A stretch of DNA of 64,000 nt from Gluconobacter kondonii (lineage in GTDB: Bacteria > Pseudomonadota > Alphaproteobacteria > Acetobacterales > Acetobacteraceae): contig NZ_BEWP01000004.1 of NCBI RefSeq assembly GCF_002723995.1, positions 217,367 through 281,366 on the forward strand, in the 5' to 3' direction. Every line of letters begins with the position of its first letter. Positions within the stretch are counted from its first letter, which is position 1. Of this stretch, positions 38,168-47,150 are shown piece after piece. The notes beneath the pieces were generated by a model. The model did not search any database and was not told the origin of the DNA. It was given only the letters and a program-made list of their open reading frames with translations. A program made the translations under genes and the position numbers.

Positions 38168-40465
38168 ATGTCGCTTTCCATACTCGCCCGAAGCCTTCTG
38201 GCCGCAACTCTCCTGTCCGGAACGGCGTCCCTGCCCGTCCATGCCCAGACCACACCGCCACCACAAGGCTCTCCCGCCTCTGCGGTAGATCCGCGCATCG
38301 GAACCGGAGGGGCCGGACATACCTATCCGGGTGCCACCGTGCCGTTCGGAATGATCCAGCTTTCCCCCGATACCGCGATGACGGATTTCCATCACGCCTA
38401 TGCCTGGGCGGCGGGCTACCAGTATGACGACCCGACGATTATGGGCTTCTCGCACACCCATTTCTCGGGCGCGGGCCATTCCGATCTGGGCGACGTGTTG
38501 GTGATGCCCATTGCGGGCGACGTGCGGCTGGAGCCCGGCGATGCCGCCGTGCCGGAAAGCGGATACCGCTCCCGCTTCCGCCACACCACAGAAGTGGAAA
38601 CTCCGGGCTATTACGCCGTCACGCTCGACGACTATAAAATCCGCGCCGAACTGAGCGCCTCCCGCCGCGTCGGCTGGCACCGCTATACGTTCCCCAAAGG
38701 CAAACCCGCCCATCTGCTGCTGGACCTTAGGCCCAGCATCTACGATTATCCGGGCAAGGTTCTGTGGGCGCGCCTGCATGTTGCTGCCGATGGCATGGTC
38801 TCGGGCTGCCGGACGACGCGAGGCTGGGCACCGGGGCGGACCCTGTGTTTTGCCATGCGTTTTTCAAAACCCATGACGGAACGCACACTGTATAACCGCG
38901 AAACGAAAGTGGCCTATCGCGGCTTCGGCGGCCCCGGAAACCACCCTGTCGATCATGAAGCACAGAATGGCCGCGAACTGGAAGGCGTGTTCGATTTCGG
39001 ACGCCTGAAAGAGCCGCTCCTCGTCAAAACATCCATCTCTCCGGTCAGCGAAGAAAACGCCGTCGCCAATCTCGACAGCGAGGGACAGGGCTGGGATTTC
39101 GACGCACAGCAAAACACGGCTCTGGGCGCATGGAACAAGGCCCTGTCGGTCATCGACATGCAGGGCACGCCGGATCAGCGGACGCAGTTTTATACCGCGC
39201 TCTATCACGTCATGCTGGCCCCCACGCTCAGCATGGATGCCAACGGCGACTTCACCGGCCCGGACTATCAGCGCCACCGCGCGGACGGGTTCGAGTTCTA
39301 CTCAACATGGTCAATGTGGGACGTTTACCGCGCGCAGCAGCCACTTCTGGCCATCCTGCGTCCCGATATGAGTTCACATTTCATCCGCTCGCTCATCGCA
39401 TCCCAGCAGACCAGTCCGTTCGGCCTGCTGCCGGTCTGGGCGTATCAGGGTCTCGAAACCTGGTGCATGATCGGCTATCACGCCGTACCGGTCATTGCAG
39501 ATGCGTATCTGGCGGGCGTGCGCGGCTTTGATGCCGACGCTGCGCTCAAGGGCATGATCCGCAGCGCAACTTACGGACCTTACGGCGACCTGACCGACTA
39601 CATGAAAATCGGCTACGTCCCGATCGACAAAGAGCCTGAAGGCGCCTCCAAGACACTGGAATATGCCTATGACGACTGGGCACTGGCCCGCATGGCGCGC
39701 GCGATGGGTAAAACCGATGTGGCGCGCACGTTTGAAAAGCGCTCCGACAACTGGCGGAAAGTCTGGGACCCCGAAACGCGCTTCATGCGCGCCCGCACAT
39801 CCTCAGGCGCGTTCCACACGCCCTTCACTCCCGCCGCCGCTGCTTATGGAAGCGACTATACTGAAGGCAATGCCTGGCAGTATTCGTGGTATGTGCCGCA
39901 GAATATTCCGGGCCTGATAAAGGTCCTGGGCGGGCGTGAAAAATTCACGGCCCGGATCGACGAACTGTTCGACACGAAGGTCGATCCTGCGATTTTCAAG
40001 AATGTCGAAGACATTAGCGGTCTGATCGGCTGGTACGCACACGGCAACGAGCCCGACCATCATGTCGCCTATCTTTACGACTACGCAGGTGCCCCGTGGA
40101 AAACGCAGCAGCGCCTGACGCAGATCATGCAAACGCAATACGCTCTGCGCCCCGACGGTCTGGCGGGCAATGACGATCTGGGGCAGATGTCGGCATGGTA
40201 TCTGTTCACGGCCATGGGTTTCTATCCTGTCGCCCCGGCCAGTCAGGAATATGCAATCGGTCGGCCCTTCGTCTCCCGCGCAACCATGCATCTGGGCAAC
40301 GGACATGATTTCACGGTCACAGCCGACAATCTGGACGACGCCCATCCCTACGTTGGCAAAATGACACTCAACGGTCAGCCCCTCAGCACACCGTTCCTGC
40401 ATCAGCAGGACGTTCTCGCAGGCGGCGAACTGCACTTCGTGATGCAGGCACAGCCACCTGCATAA
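38168..40465 (+). CDS. GH92 alpha-mannosidase, exported
   Basis: A 765-residue protein with a signal peptide (LLAATLLSGTASLPVHAQ). The catalytic part is the classical GH92 type: VDPRIGTGGAGHTYPGATVPFGMIQLSPDT, GFSHTHFSGAGHSDLGDVLVMP, EFYSTWSMWDVYRAQQPLLAIL, SKTLEYAYDDWALARMA, YTEGNAWQYSWYVPQ with the acid Glu near 566, NEPDHHVAYLYDYAGAPWKTQ and GNDDLGQMSAWYLFTAMGFYPV with the base Asp pair near 669-670. It lacks the extra domains of the first enzyme. Inverting, calcium-dependent removal of terminal alpha-linked mannose is expected. It follows the first GH92 after 30 bases. The two enzymes probably have different linkage preferences and act in series. Confidence 0.95.
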   Translation: MSLSILARSLLAATLLSGTASLPVHAQTTPPPQGSPASAVDPRIGTGGAGHTYPGATVPFGMIQLSPDTAMTDFHHAYAWAAGYQYDDPTIMGFSHTHFSGAGHSDLGDVLVMPIAGDVRLEPGDAAVPESGYRSRFRHTTEVETPGYYAVTLDDYKIRAELSASRRVGWHRYTFPKGKPAHLLLDLRPSIYDYPGKVLWARLHVAADGMVSGCRTTRGWAPGRTLCFAMRFSKPMTERTLYNRETKVAYRGFGGPGNHPVDHEAQNGRELEGVFDFGRLKEPLLVKTSISPVSEENAVANLDSEGQGWDFDAQQNTALGAWNKALSVIDMQGTPDQRTQFYTALYHVMLAPTLSMDANGDFTGPDYQRHRADGFEFYSTWSMWDVYRAQQPLLAILRPDMSSHFIRSLIASQQTSPFGLLPVWAYQGLETWCMIGYHAVPVIADAYLAGVRGFDADAALKGMIRSATYGPYGDLTDYMKIGYVPIDKEPEGASKTLEYAYDDWALARMARAMGKTDVARTFEKRSDNWRKVWDPETRFMRARTSSGAFHTPFTPAAAAYGSDYTEGNAWQYSWYVPQNIPGLIKVLGGREKFTARIDELFDTKVDPAIFKNVEDISGLIGWYAHGNEPDHHVAYLYDYAGAPWKTQQRLTQIMQTQYALRPDGLAGNDDLGQMSAWYLFTAMGFYPVAPASQEYAIGRPFVSRATMHLGNGHDFTVTADNLDDAHPYVGKMTLNGQPLSTPFLHQQDVLAGGELHFVMQAQPPA

Positions 40466-40524
40466 GCCTTGCCAAAAACCTGTGAAATCTCTTGACGATA
40501 TTCCGGACTGCTAAGCTGTTTCCT

Positions 40525-41859
40525 TCAGCGGTCCGTCAGGGTTTTGAGAAACGCAATAATGGCCTCGCGATCATGCGGGGTCATAGCGGGCTGCTCGCCG
40601 GGTTTGCGATCGAATGGAGCGTCGGTCGTGTCCAGATTGGCGCGATACTGGGCCGGGAGATCGTTGTACGCCTCGACATGCCCGGTCTTTGAAACCGGAT
40701 AGAAGCGTTTGGGTTCAAGGTCGCGCAGGGCGTAGAAATCAAGTACGTCCTCCAGCGAACGAAAAACCCCGTTATGAAAAAAGACCTTGCGGGTAGCCAC
40801 GTTGCGCAGCGTCGGCGTGGTGAACATCCCGCAGTAAAGACTCAGAGCCGTTCGTCCGTCAGGCTGACGATCACAGACCCCGAGATCATAGGAAGACGGG
40901 TTGTGATTGGCCTTGAGCGCCATGTTGCGCGGCGCTCCCAGAGCTTCGTACTGGTGATCCGTGAACAGTGGCGGCAGGCGCGTGCTGGCGACCGTATCGA
41001 CATGACATGCCGCACAATTGCCTTTTGCGGGATCATTGAACGCCAGATATCCCTCCCGTTCCAGAGGGGAGAATTTTTCATGCCCTTCGAGCCATCCATC
41101 GAATTTACTGTTGTAGCGATGAAAGGCCGGGTCTTCGATCTGATACCGGGCCATGGCAAAAATCGCCTCGGCCAGCAGGAGCGAAGAGGAGGCGTTGGCG
41201 CCAGCACCCGCAAGCTGTTTCAGTGTGTCCGAATAAGGCGCATGGATGACGCGATCCGTCACCTTTTCAGGCGTCGATGCCATTTCGGCGGGATCGTAAA
41301 GCGGGCCGAGGGCCTGCTCCTGCAAGGTGTCGGCGCGACCATCCCAGAACAGGCCACCCTGCGGCACCATGTTCGCTGATGCAGCGCCCGGATTGGCCGC
41401 ATTTTTTCCACCGCGCTGCGTAGCCGCGGCATTGGCCACAATGGCGGGCGCGGCTTCGCTGGTCGGATTATCAGGACCGATGCTGAAATTGGGGCTCCGC
41501 TCGGCATAGGTCAGGGTCGGAATGGAGCGCCGTCCCTGAAGATCCAGATGCGCGCCGCCCAGAAAAACAGGTGTTGCAGCCGAAGATGCGTAATGATTTC
41601 CGGGTTCATGACACGACGCGCAGGACAGTCGGCCAGACCCGGAAATTAGAGGATCATGAAAGATCTGTTTCCCGATTTCCGCCATCTGGGAGAGCGGATG
41701 AACATCCGGTCTCCGCAACGACACAGGACAGGGATTGCTACCATCCTCTGCGGGAAGGCAGGAGCCAGTCTGCTGCGCCAGAGCACTTCCCGTCCAGAGA
41801 AACGCCAGAAGAGTGATGCGACCCAGAACGGGCCGCATCCGATGGTGAAAATCGGGCAT
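40525..41859 (-). CDS. di-heme cytochrome c peroxidase (CCP/MauG family)
   Basis: A 444-residue periplasmic protein with a signal peptide (ITLLAFLWTGSALAQ) and two c-type heme motifs, CASCH near residue 80 and CAACH in the second half. LFWDGRADTLQEQALGPL, EIFAMARYQIEDPAF-like sequence and MFTTPTLRNVATRKVFFHNGVFRSLEDVLDFYA are hallmark CCP/MauG segments. Members reduce hydrogen peroxide with electrons from the respiratory chain or oxidise proteins. The extra Cys pairs (CLPAEDGSNPC and CDRQPDGRTALSLYC) may form disulfides. It starts five bases after the phosphoesterase gene, so the two are co-transcribed. Whether it is a peroxidase or a MauG-like oxidase is open. Confidence 0.93.
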   Translation of the reverse strand: MPDFHHRMRPVLGRITLLAFLWTGSALAQQTGSCLPAEDGSNPCPVSLRRPDVHPLSQMAEIGKQIFHDPLISGSGRLSCASCHEPGNHYASSAATPVFLGGAHLDLQGRRSIPTLTYAERSPNFSIGPDNPTSEAAPAIVANAAATQRGGKNAANPGAASANMVPQGGLFWDGRADTLQEQALGPLYDPAEMASTPEKVTDRVIHAPYSDTLKQLAGAGANASSSLLLAEAIFAMARYQIEDPAFHRYNSKFDGWLEGHEKFSPLEREGYLAFNDPAKGNCAACHVDTVASTRLPPLFTDHQYEALGAPRNMALKANHNPSSYDLGVCDRQPDGRTALSLYCGMFTTPTLRNVATRKVFFHNGVFRSLEDVLDFYALRDLEPKRFYPVSKTGHVEAYNDLPAQYRANLDTTDAPFDRKPGEQPAMTPHDREAIIAFLKTLTDR

Positions 41860-41864
41860 AAAGA

Positions 41865-43712
41865 TCAGAGGTAGCGCGAGAACATGGAGAAGATCGAGGA
41901 CAGCAGGGAGGAGAAATAACCCTGCGCGTTGTCGTTGGACGCCGTGTCACCCGAGTGATGGCCGAACGGTGAGTCATCATGCCCGAAAGGATGATGGCCG
42001 CCGCCATGATGGGGGTGACGGGTGGCAACGATATCGCCCGTGTTATCGTCGAGTTCAAGCGTTTCCGTGTTGGGGTCGTGACGGAAGTCGAACAGATCGT
42101 CGATCTTGCCAGCCGTGGCGTCAAAGGACCCCTGTCCCAGACGCTTGCCGCCGAGCCAGTTGTCTTCAATGAAGCGCGCGATGGACGCCTGGGTCGTCAG
42201 GGTATGGCTGACGAAGTTCTGCTTGGCCCAAGGCGAAATGACGATCAGCGGGATACGCGTGCCGGGTCCGCAACGACCATTGACCGGCTTTCCGCCAACA
42301 CCTGTCGGAGCCGTACCGGTACCGCAGATGCCCGCGCCACCCAGCTGGTCCGCAGCAGCATCGAAAGAGCCATGTGTCGGCGCGACATAGGCATGGTCAT
42401 ACCAGCCGTCGGAGTCATCATAAGCGATCAGGATCGCCGTATCTTGCCATTCCGGCAGCTTCTGAACGGCATTGACCACATCAACCACGCCAACCTGCTC
42501 GTCCAGCGGGTCGGAATAGCCAGCGTGACCGTCCTGATAGGCCGGGAGCTTCACGAAAGACACCGCAGGAAGATTGCCGGCTTTCACGGCAGCGTAGAAA
42601 TCCTTCAGATCATATTCATGATTTGCCGGTTCCTTTTTCGCCGTCCCCGGAACGTAGCTGTATCCGATGGAATTGACCGAGGCCGGGCGGGCATGGGTCG
42701 GGTTGGACGTGCTGAGGTAATACTGGAACCAGTTATGATGCGGGATATAGTCCGCAACATTTTCGGACACGATGCTGGAGTATGTCGTGCGCGAGCAACC
42801 CGTGGACCCGTCCGTATTGGAAGCGGTGAGGTCAAAGCCCCCCATGAAGCCGCCCCAGGTAATGCCACGCTCGTTCAGCAGATCGCCGATATTACGACCC
42901 GTCATCATGCCCTGATTGGTCGTGGAGGAGCAGGCGTCGTAGCCGGGGTCGATGTCGTTGACCATCGTCCAGCCACCCTGTCCGTCAGCCACATAGGCGG
43001 ACGACTTGGCAACGGTGGACGGCTTCTGCGTGGTCGCCAACAGCTTCAGACCATTCGTCTGGCCGGAAACGACTTCAAGCGCACCCGGCGTCGAAGGGCC
43101 ATAGGTGTCAGTGTAGGAATTATCGCTCATGGCAAAGCGCTGTGCATAGCGCCAGTACGCCGTGACCGTGTTGCCATCGTAATAGCCGAGAACCTGCCCC
43201 TTGGTGCCGAAAGCGCCAACGCCGCCGGATGTGCCCTTACCCGTGTAAAGCGGGAAAAGGTCCGCCTTGCCGTTGTCATAGGCCATCTGTTCGGCCGTAT
43301 AGGCGTGATTCTGGTCAGCCGTGCTGGCCTGCGTGCGATCCAGACGGAACGGAAGCGCTGCGTCAGATCCGTTGGCCGTGTTGGTATTGGGGTTCTGCTC
43401 CAGCAGTCCCTGCGAAAGCAGGTTGTTGACTGTCGGCGTACCGGGGCGCGCTCTGAAGCCTGGCTCTCCCGTGGGGTTCGCAGCCTTCGGATAGGTGGCG
43501 AAGTAATGATCGAAGGAGACGTTCTCCTGATAGATCACCACGAGATGGCGAATGGGCGTCCGCGTCTCGGACCCATGCTGGAATGAACTCTGATTCTGGT
43601 TCTGTCCTTGATCGTTCCAGGGATTCCAGCCACGGGCCTGGCTGAGGGCAGGAGCGGCAACGGACAGGGAGAGAAGAACGGACAGTGCAATTTTGGTGCG
43701 CTTCGCAGACAC
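41865..43712 (-). CDS. secreted acid phosphatase / phospholipase C-type phosphoesterase (AcpA-like)
   Basis: About 615 residues. A Sec signal peptide (TKIALSVLLSLSVAAPALS) precedes the phosphoesterase family core (PF04185): IRHLVVIYQENVSFDHYFATYP with the metal-binding Glu-Asn pair, YTDTYGPSTPGALEVVSGQ, AILIAYDDSDGWYDHAY and RIPLIVISPWAKQNFVSHTLTTQASIARFIEDNW. This matches AcpA acid phosphatases and non-hemolytic phospholipases C. The C-terminus is His/Asp-rich (HPHHGGGHHPFGHDDSPFGHH) and ends in a hydrophobic FSSLLSSIFSMF. The GTG at 43712 begins right at the n-region and has GAAAG upstream; a GTG at 43736 is also open. A good candidate client for the nearby T2SS or for outer-membrane attachment; this is inference. 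Confidence 0.9.
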   Translation of the reverse strand: MSAKRTKIALSVLLSLSVAAPALSQARGWNPWNDQGQNQNQSSFQHGSETRTPIRHLVVIYQENVSFDHYFATYPKAANPTGEPGFRARPGTPTVNNLLSQGLLEQNPNTNTANGSDAALPFRLDRTQASTADQNHAYTAEQMAYDNGKADLFPLYTGKGTSGGVGAFGTKGQVLGYYDGNTVTAYWRYAQRFAMSDNSYTDTYGPSTPGALEVVSGQTNGLKLLATTQKPSTVAKSSAYVADGQGGWTMVNDIDPGYDACSSTTNQGMMTGRNIGDLLNERGITWGGFMGGFDLTASNTDGSTGCSRTTYSSIVSENVADYIPHHNWFQYYLSTSNPTHARPASVNSIGYSYVPGTAKKEPANHEYDLKDFYAAVKAGNLPAVSFVKLPAYQDGHAGYSDPLDEQVGVVDVVNAVQKLPEWQDTAILIAYDDSDGWYDHAYVAPTHGSFDAAADQLGGAGICGTGTAPTGVGGKPVNGRCGPGTRIPLIVISPWAKQNFVSHTLTTQASIARFIEDNWLGGKRLGQGSFDATAGKIDDLFDFRHDPNTETLELDDNTGDIVATRHPHHGGGHHPFGHDDSPFGHHSGDTASNDNAQGYFSSLLSSIFSMFSRYL

Positions 43713-43890
43713 GTCGCGGAATCTTTCATGATGCACGGCATGACCGGAACAAGGTGCCAGAGGTTCGGGCGAACACCATCTTTACCGGCCCACGCCAACA
43801 CAGTGGATGAGACAGTGCGTTAACTAAATGAAAGCCTTTGAAAGAAGTGTTATGGTTTCGTGAAAAGCGATATCGTTTGACACATCACTG

Positions 43891-44403
43891 TCACGGAGCC
43901 TCTCCCGACGCCGGATCGAAATGAAACGTCGGCTTTGGCTGCCCCGGAATGGGGGGAGCCGACGGAGCGACCGGTGGCGTAACCGACGCCGTGGCCCCTT
44001 GCGGCTGGGGCGCAGTCTGAACAGGATGTTTCGTAAAAACCGGGGCAAGGCGCCGCACACTTTGCCCGCGTCTGAGAATCACCTCCGTCGCACTGATCTC
44101 TGCGATGCTCCAGTCGCCCACCTTGTCTCCGACAGCCACGACCTTGCCGCGACTGCCAGAAGCGCCGGTCCGGACGATCGCCCGCCATCCTCCCGGATGG
44201 CCGGAAATACCCACAACCTGCGGCTCACCCGCCTGCACAGCGCCCCTGTCCTTTGGCTGGCGGTCAGGCTCGAACAGCGGGCGCGCCAGAATAGAATCGA
44301 CATCAACCTTCTGCGGCTCCTTTGACGGTTGGGCAAAAGCCTGCCCCATCAGCAGGAAGCTCCCGAACAGACCAACCTGAAACCGTCGTACCAACATCAT
44401 CAT
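43891..44403 (-). CDS. gspC: GspC-like periplasmic/inner-membrane T2SS protein
   Basis: A 170-residue protein with an N-terminal hydrophobic segment (VGLFGSFLLMGQAFA) and then DSILARPLFEPDRQPKD, the HR-domain opening of GspC (xxxRPLFxxxRxP). A beta-rich region follows (QVVGISGHPGGWRAIVRTG, GKVVAVGDKVGDWSIAEISATEVILRRGQSVRRLAPVF), then a Pro-rich tail. GspC links the secretin to the inner-membrane platform. The PDZ domain of longer GspC is absent. It is the last gene of the leftward gspE-F-H-I-J-C unit, 46 bases after gspJ. The ATG at 44403 has AGAGG upstream. A call as a GspN/GspP-like protein is also possible. Confidence 0.72.
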   Translation of the reverse strand: MMMLVRRFQVGLFGSFLLMGQAFAQPSKEPQKVDVDSILARPLFEPDRQPKDRGAVQAGEPQVVGISGHPGGWRAIVRTGASGSRGKVVAVGDKVGDWSIAEISATEVILRRGQSVRRLAPVFTKHPVQTAPQPQGATASVTPPVAPSAPPIPGQPKPTFHFDPASGEAP

Positions 44404-44449
44404 GGAACGCCTCTTCCCTGAACGGATCGCATTTTCTGCCCTCATGCCC

Positions 44450-45049
44450 TCACTCCCCAGCCGGAGCGGCGAGCAGCGGGCGCACCAGAATGGCGGGCCA
44501 GAGTTCCCTTCCGTCGATGCGCTCCATCCGGATGCGGACCAGCAGGGGAAGCACCCGGCTTTCCCATGTTTTCTGCCAGACATAATGTCCCTCAACGACG
44601 CCGTAATAGGAAAATTCAACGCGCCCCACGTCGCGGGCCAGCGTTTCTTCGTGCGGAATTTCAGGTTGCAAGGCGCAGTCCGCCCGGCGGAACCGCCGCC
44701 AACGCAGAACCAGCCGTTTGCCCGCATCCACGCCAAACGCCACCTGAACCTGCCTGCCGTAACCGCCCTGCTCCGGAAGCCACGACACGAAACCGAGCCG
44801 CTCCGCATCACCGGAAAAAACGGAGCCTCTTCGGACATCGGGCGTCTCCGCACGTTCGATCAGACGGCGCAGAGAATCCTCCGCGCCCTGAAACGTCGCT
44901 TCGTCTCCATAACGCCGCTCCGCCTGCGACCAGCCCCGCGTTCCCACGCCCACACCCTGCCAGAGGGCGACGGACAACAGCCCGAACACGACCGTCACGA
45001 CCAGAATTTCCAGCAGCGTGAAACCGTCTTCTCCCGAATCTGGGTTCAC
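44450..45049 (-). CDS. gspJ: T2SS minor pseudopilin GspJ
   Basis: A 199-residue prepilin. The cleavage site and helix read G-FTLLEILVVTVVFGLLSVALW, with the conserved Glu at +5. Then GWSQAERRYGDEATFQGAEDSLRRLIERAE is the GspJ-specific region, with LVLRWRRF and VRIRMERIDGRELWPAILVRPL later. GspJ joins GspI and GspK at the pilus tip. The start is a GTG at 45049 that overlaps the gspI stop; a longer frame from 45115 adds unlikely residues. Confidence 0.88.
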   Translation of the reverse strand: MNPDSGEDGFTLLEILVVTVVFGLLSVALWQGVGVGTRGWSQAERRYGDEATFQGAEDSLRRLIERAETPDVRRGSVFSGDAERLGFVSWLPEQGGYGRQVQVAFGVDAGKRLVLRWRRFRRADCALQPEIPHEETLARDVGRVEFSYYGVVEGHYVWQKTWESRVLPLLVRIRMERIDGRELWPAILVRPLLAAPAGE

Positions 45050-45459
45050 TCCTGCGCCGCAGCCCCGACTGCCCTCCCCGACAGGGACACAGACCGCGCC
45101 GCGCCGTCTTCCCACACCCGCACCTCGACCGAAAACAGCCCCAGTGGTGACCGCTCCCCCTGTGCCGGAGACGCCGCAATCTGGCGGATATCCACGCTGG
45201 AATGATAATGCGGCGGAACGTCATAGGTCTGCGACCCCGGCCGGAAAGACGGCATGGCCAATGCACCATCCAGTTGCGACCGGGCCACAGAAAGCAACCG
45301 CAGACCATGATCCGCCCGTCCCCCGCCCGCCAGTCCCGCTTCGATCGAGCCCAGCATGGCGGCCAGCGCAAAACCCGCAATCATCAGGGCCACGATGACT
45401 TCCAGCAGCGTGAAGCCCTGATCCGAGCGCAAAGTGCGGACCGGTCGTTCAGCGCTCAT
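45046..45459 (-). CDS. gspI: T2SS minor pseudopilin GspI
   Basis: A 137-residue prepilin with leader ending SDQG and helix FTLLEVIVALMIAGFALAAMLGSIEAG, including the +5 Glu. ARSQLDGALAMPSF and the beta-rich C-terminus (FSVEVRVWEDGAARSVSLSG) fit GspI. The ATG at 45459 overlaps the last codons of gspH, and its stop overlaps gspJ. Confidence 0.88.
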   Translation of the reverse strand: MSAERPVRTLRSDQGFTLLEVIVALMIAGFALAAMLGSIEAGLAGGGRADHGLRLLSVARSQLDGALAMPSFRPGSQTYDVPPHYHSSVDIRQIAASPAQGERSPLGLFSVEVRVWEDGAARSVSLSGRAVGAAAQE

Positions 45460-45916
45460 CAATCTGGATCCGTCCCGTCACGTCGCTGAAGCTGACAAGG
45501 GCAGCATGATGGCCCAAAACAACCATCAGCGGCGCTCCCGTCACGCGCCCATCCGCCATGAACCGGTAAGACGCCCGCGCCATCATCCCGCCAGAGAGCG
45601 TCGGAACAAACACCCGCGCAGGCTTGTGAATGCGCGTCGTCCGGAGCGTGTGCCCCTCAACCGTCAGGAACGTCCCATCCGCGCTATCCAGCAGAACCGT
45701 CACGGTTTCACCGCGGGTTTCAGACAGATCCTGCGCCTGATGCAGAAGATCCACAACCTGTCGCCGCGCCACGGAAAAGGACAGGGCCTCACTGCGCAGC
45801 GGTCCTCGCTCCAGCGCAACACCCAGCAGGATTCCGGCAATTGCCAACACCACCATAATTTCCAGAAGGGTAAAACCGGCCTCCCCCCGGCTCTGCGCGT
45901 CAATGGGCAAGATCAT
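45449..45916 (-). CDS. gspH: T2SS minor pseudopilin GspH
   Basis: A 155-residue prepilin: leader with SRGEAG, then FTLLEIMVVLAIAGILLGVAL with the +5 Glu. ARRQVVDLLHQAQDLSETRGETVTVLLD and the GspH C-terminal block (RIHKPARVFVPTLSGG, ISFSDVTGRIQI-like VSFSDVTGRIQID) are seen. The ATG at 45916 lies inside the end of gspF (17-base overlap). Confidence 0.88.
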   Translation of the reverse strand: MILPIDAQSRGEAGFTLLEIMVVLAIAGILLGVALERGPLRSEALSFSVARRQVVDLLHQAQDLSETRGETVTVLLDSADGTFLTVEGHTLRTTRIHKPARVFVPTLSGGMMARASYRFMADGRVTGAPLMVVLGHHAALVSFSDVTGRIQIDER

Positions 45917-47150
45917 TGAGGCTCAGCATCGCCAGAAGCAGCGCGGAGACGATCCCGGCGACCAGAACGCCCATGATGATGGTAATCGCCGGGACGAGAA
46001 TGGCCAGAAGACGCTGGATGATAACGCGACTTGCATCCTCGTGAATATCCGCGGACCGCAGGGCAATGGCTGAAAGCTGCGCTGTTTCTTCGCCCACGCG
46101 CAGAAAATGGATCATGGTTTCGGGAAAAACTTTCGTCCGCTCCAGAGAATAGGCCAGACCCCGCCCCTCGCGCATGTCCCGCGTGGCCTCGCTCACACAC
46201 GCCGCTCCCGCCGTGTTGCCAATCACCCCTTCCGTGATTCTCAGAGCCCCCACGATAGGCACACCGTTCTGCATCAGCGTGCCGAGCGTGCGGGTAAACT
46301 GGGCCGCCATGATCTCCAACAGCAGCGATCCAAGGATCGGAACCCGCAGCAGAAAACGGTCAAAGACAAGCCGCCGCTCAGGCTTCCGAAGTATTGCGTG
46401 AATACTGACGCCCGCAATTCCGAAAGCGGCCAGAAGCACCAGCCCCCAATGCGTCAGGAAACTGCCCGTCGCAATCACGATCCGCGTTGCCAACGGCAGG
46501 GTGGCGCCATTTTCCTCAAACAGAGGCACGAACTGCGGCAACACCTGCGTCAGCAGAAGCACGATCGAGAACACGGACGCCACAACCAGAACCGCCGGAT
46601 AGATCATCGCGGACTGAATGGTCGCCCGCAGCTTTCTCTCCCGTTCGAGCAGCTCCGAAAGATGCAGCAAAGCCTCGCCCAGCGCGCCCCCCGCTTCCCC
46701 GGCCCGGACCATGCCCACATAGAGTTTTGGAAAGACGGAGGGCATGGTCTCAAGGGCCTCGGCAAAGGCCTCACCATCCCTGACCCGGTCCCGCAACGCC
46801 CCGATGACCCGACCATTGCGCGGTCCCACGGCCGTTTCTCCCAGAAACCTGAGAGCACGGTCCAGATCGAGCCCGGCAGTCAGCATGGTTGCCAGTTTGC
46901 GGGTAAAATCCGCAACCTCCGCAGGCCGCAGCCGAAGCGTATGGCGTCGCCCCAGCAGCATCCGCACGCCGCCCTGCACTACGCCCCGCCGCGTTGCGGG
47001 CACAACCTGCACGACCATCAGTTTCTGCCGTTGCAGCCGCTGCATCACCTGCTGTTCGGTGCTGGCAAGCATGTCTCCATGCACCAGCCGCCCGTCCGGA
47101 CCAACCGCACTGTAATGCCACGTCTCGGAAGGACCCGACGCCGTATTCAT
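45900..47150 (-). CDS. gspF: T2SS inner-membrane platform protein GspF
   Basis: A 416-residue platform protein with two T2SSF domains. Motifs: VADFTRKLATMLTAGLDLDRALRFL, VFPKLYVGMVRAGEAGGALGEALLHLSELLERERKLRATIQSAMIYPAVL, then FTRTLGTLMQNGVPIVGALRI and FLRVGEETAQLSAIALRSADIHEDASRVIIQRLLAILVPAITIIMGVLVAGIVSALLLAMLSLNDL. Three membrane segments are present. It couples the ATPase GspE to the pseudopilus. Start and stop overlap gspE and gspH. Confidence 0.96.
   Translation of the reverse strand: MNTASGPSETWHYSAVGPDGRLVHGDMLASTEQQVMQRLQRQKLMVVQVVPATRRGVVQGGVRMLLGRRHTLRLRPAEVADFTRKLATMLTAGLDLDRALRFLGETAVGPRNGRVIGALRDRVRDGEAFAEALETMPSVFPKLYVGMVRAGEAGGALGEALLHLSELLERERKLRATIQSAMIYPAVLVVASVFSIVLLLTQVLPQFVPLFEENGATLPLATRIVIATGSFLTHWGLVLLAAFGIAGVSIHAILRKPERRLVFDRFLLRVPILGSLLLEIMAAQFTRTLGTLMQNGVPIVGALRITEGVIGNTAGAACVSEATRDMREGRGLAYSLERTKVFPETMIHFLRVGEETAQLSAIALRSADIHEDASRVIIQRLLAILVPAITIIMGVLVAGIVSALLLAMLSLNDLAH

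Noticed and set aside
41979..43586. 535-residue frame antisense to the phosphoesterase gene
   Set aside because: Shadow frame; the phosphoesterase has a signal peptide and complete catalytic motifs on the other strand.
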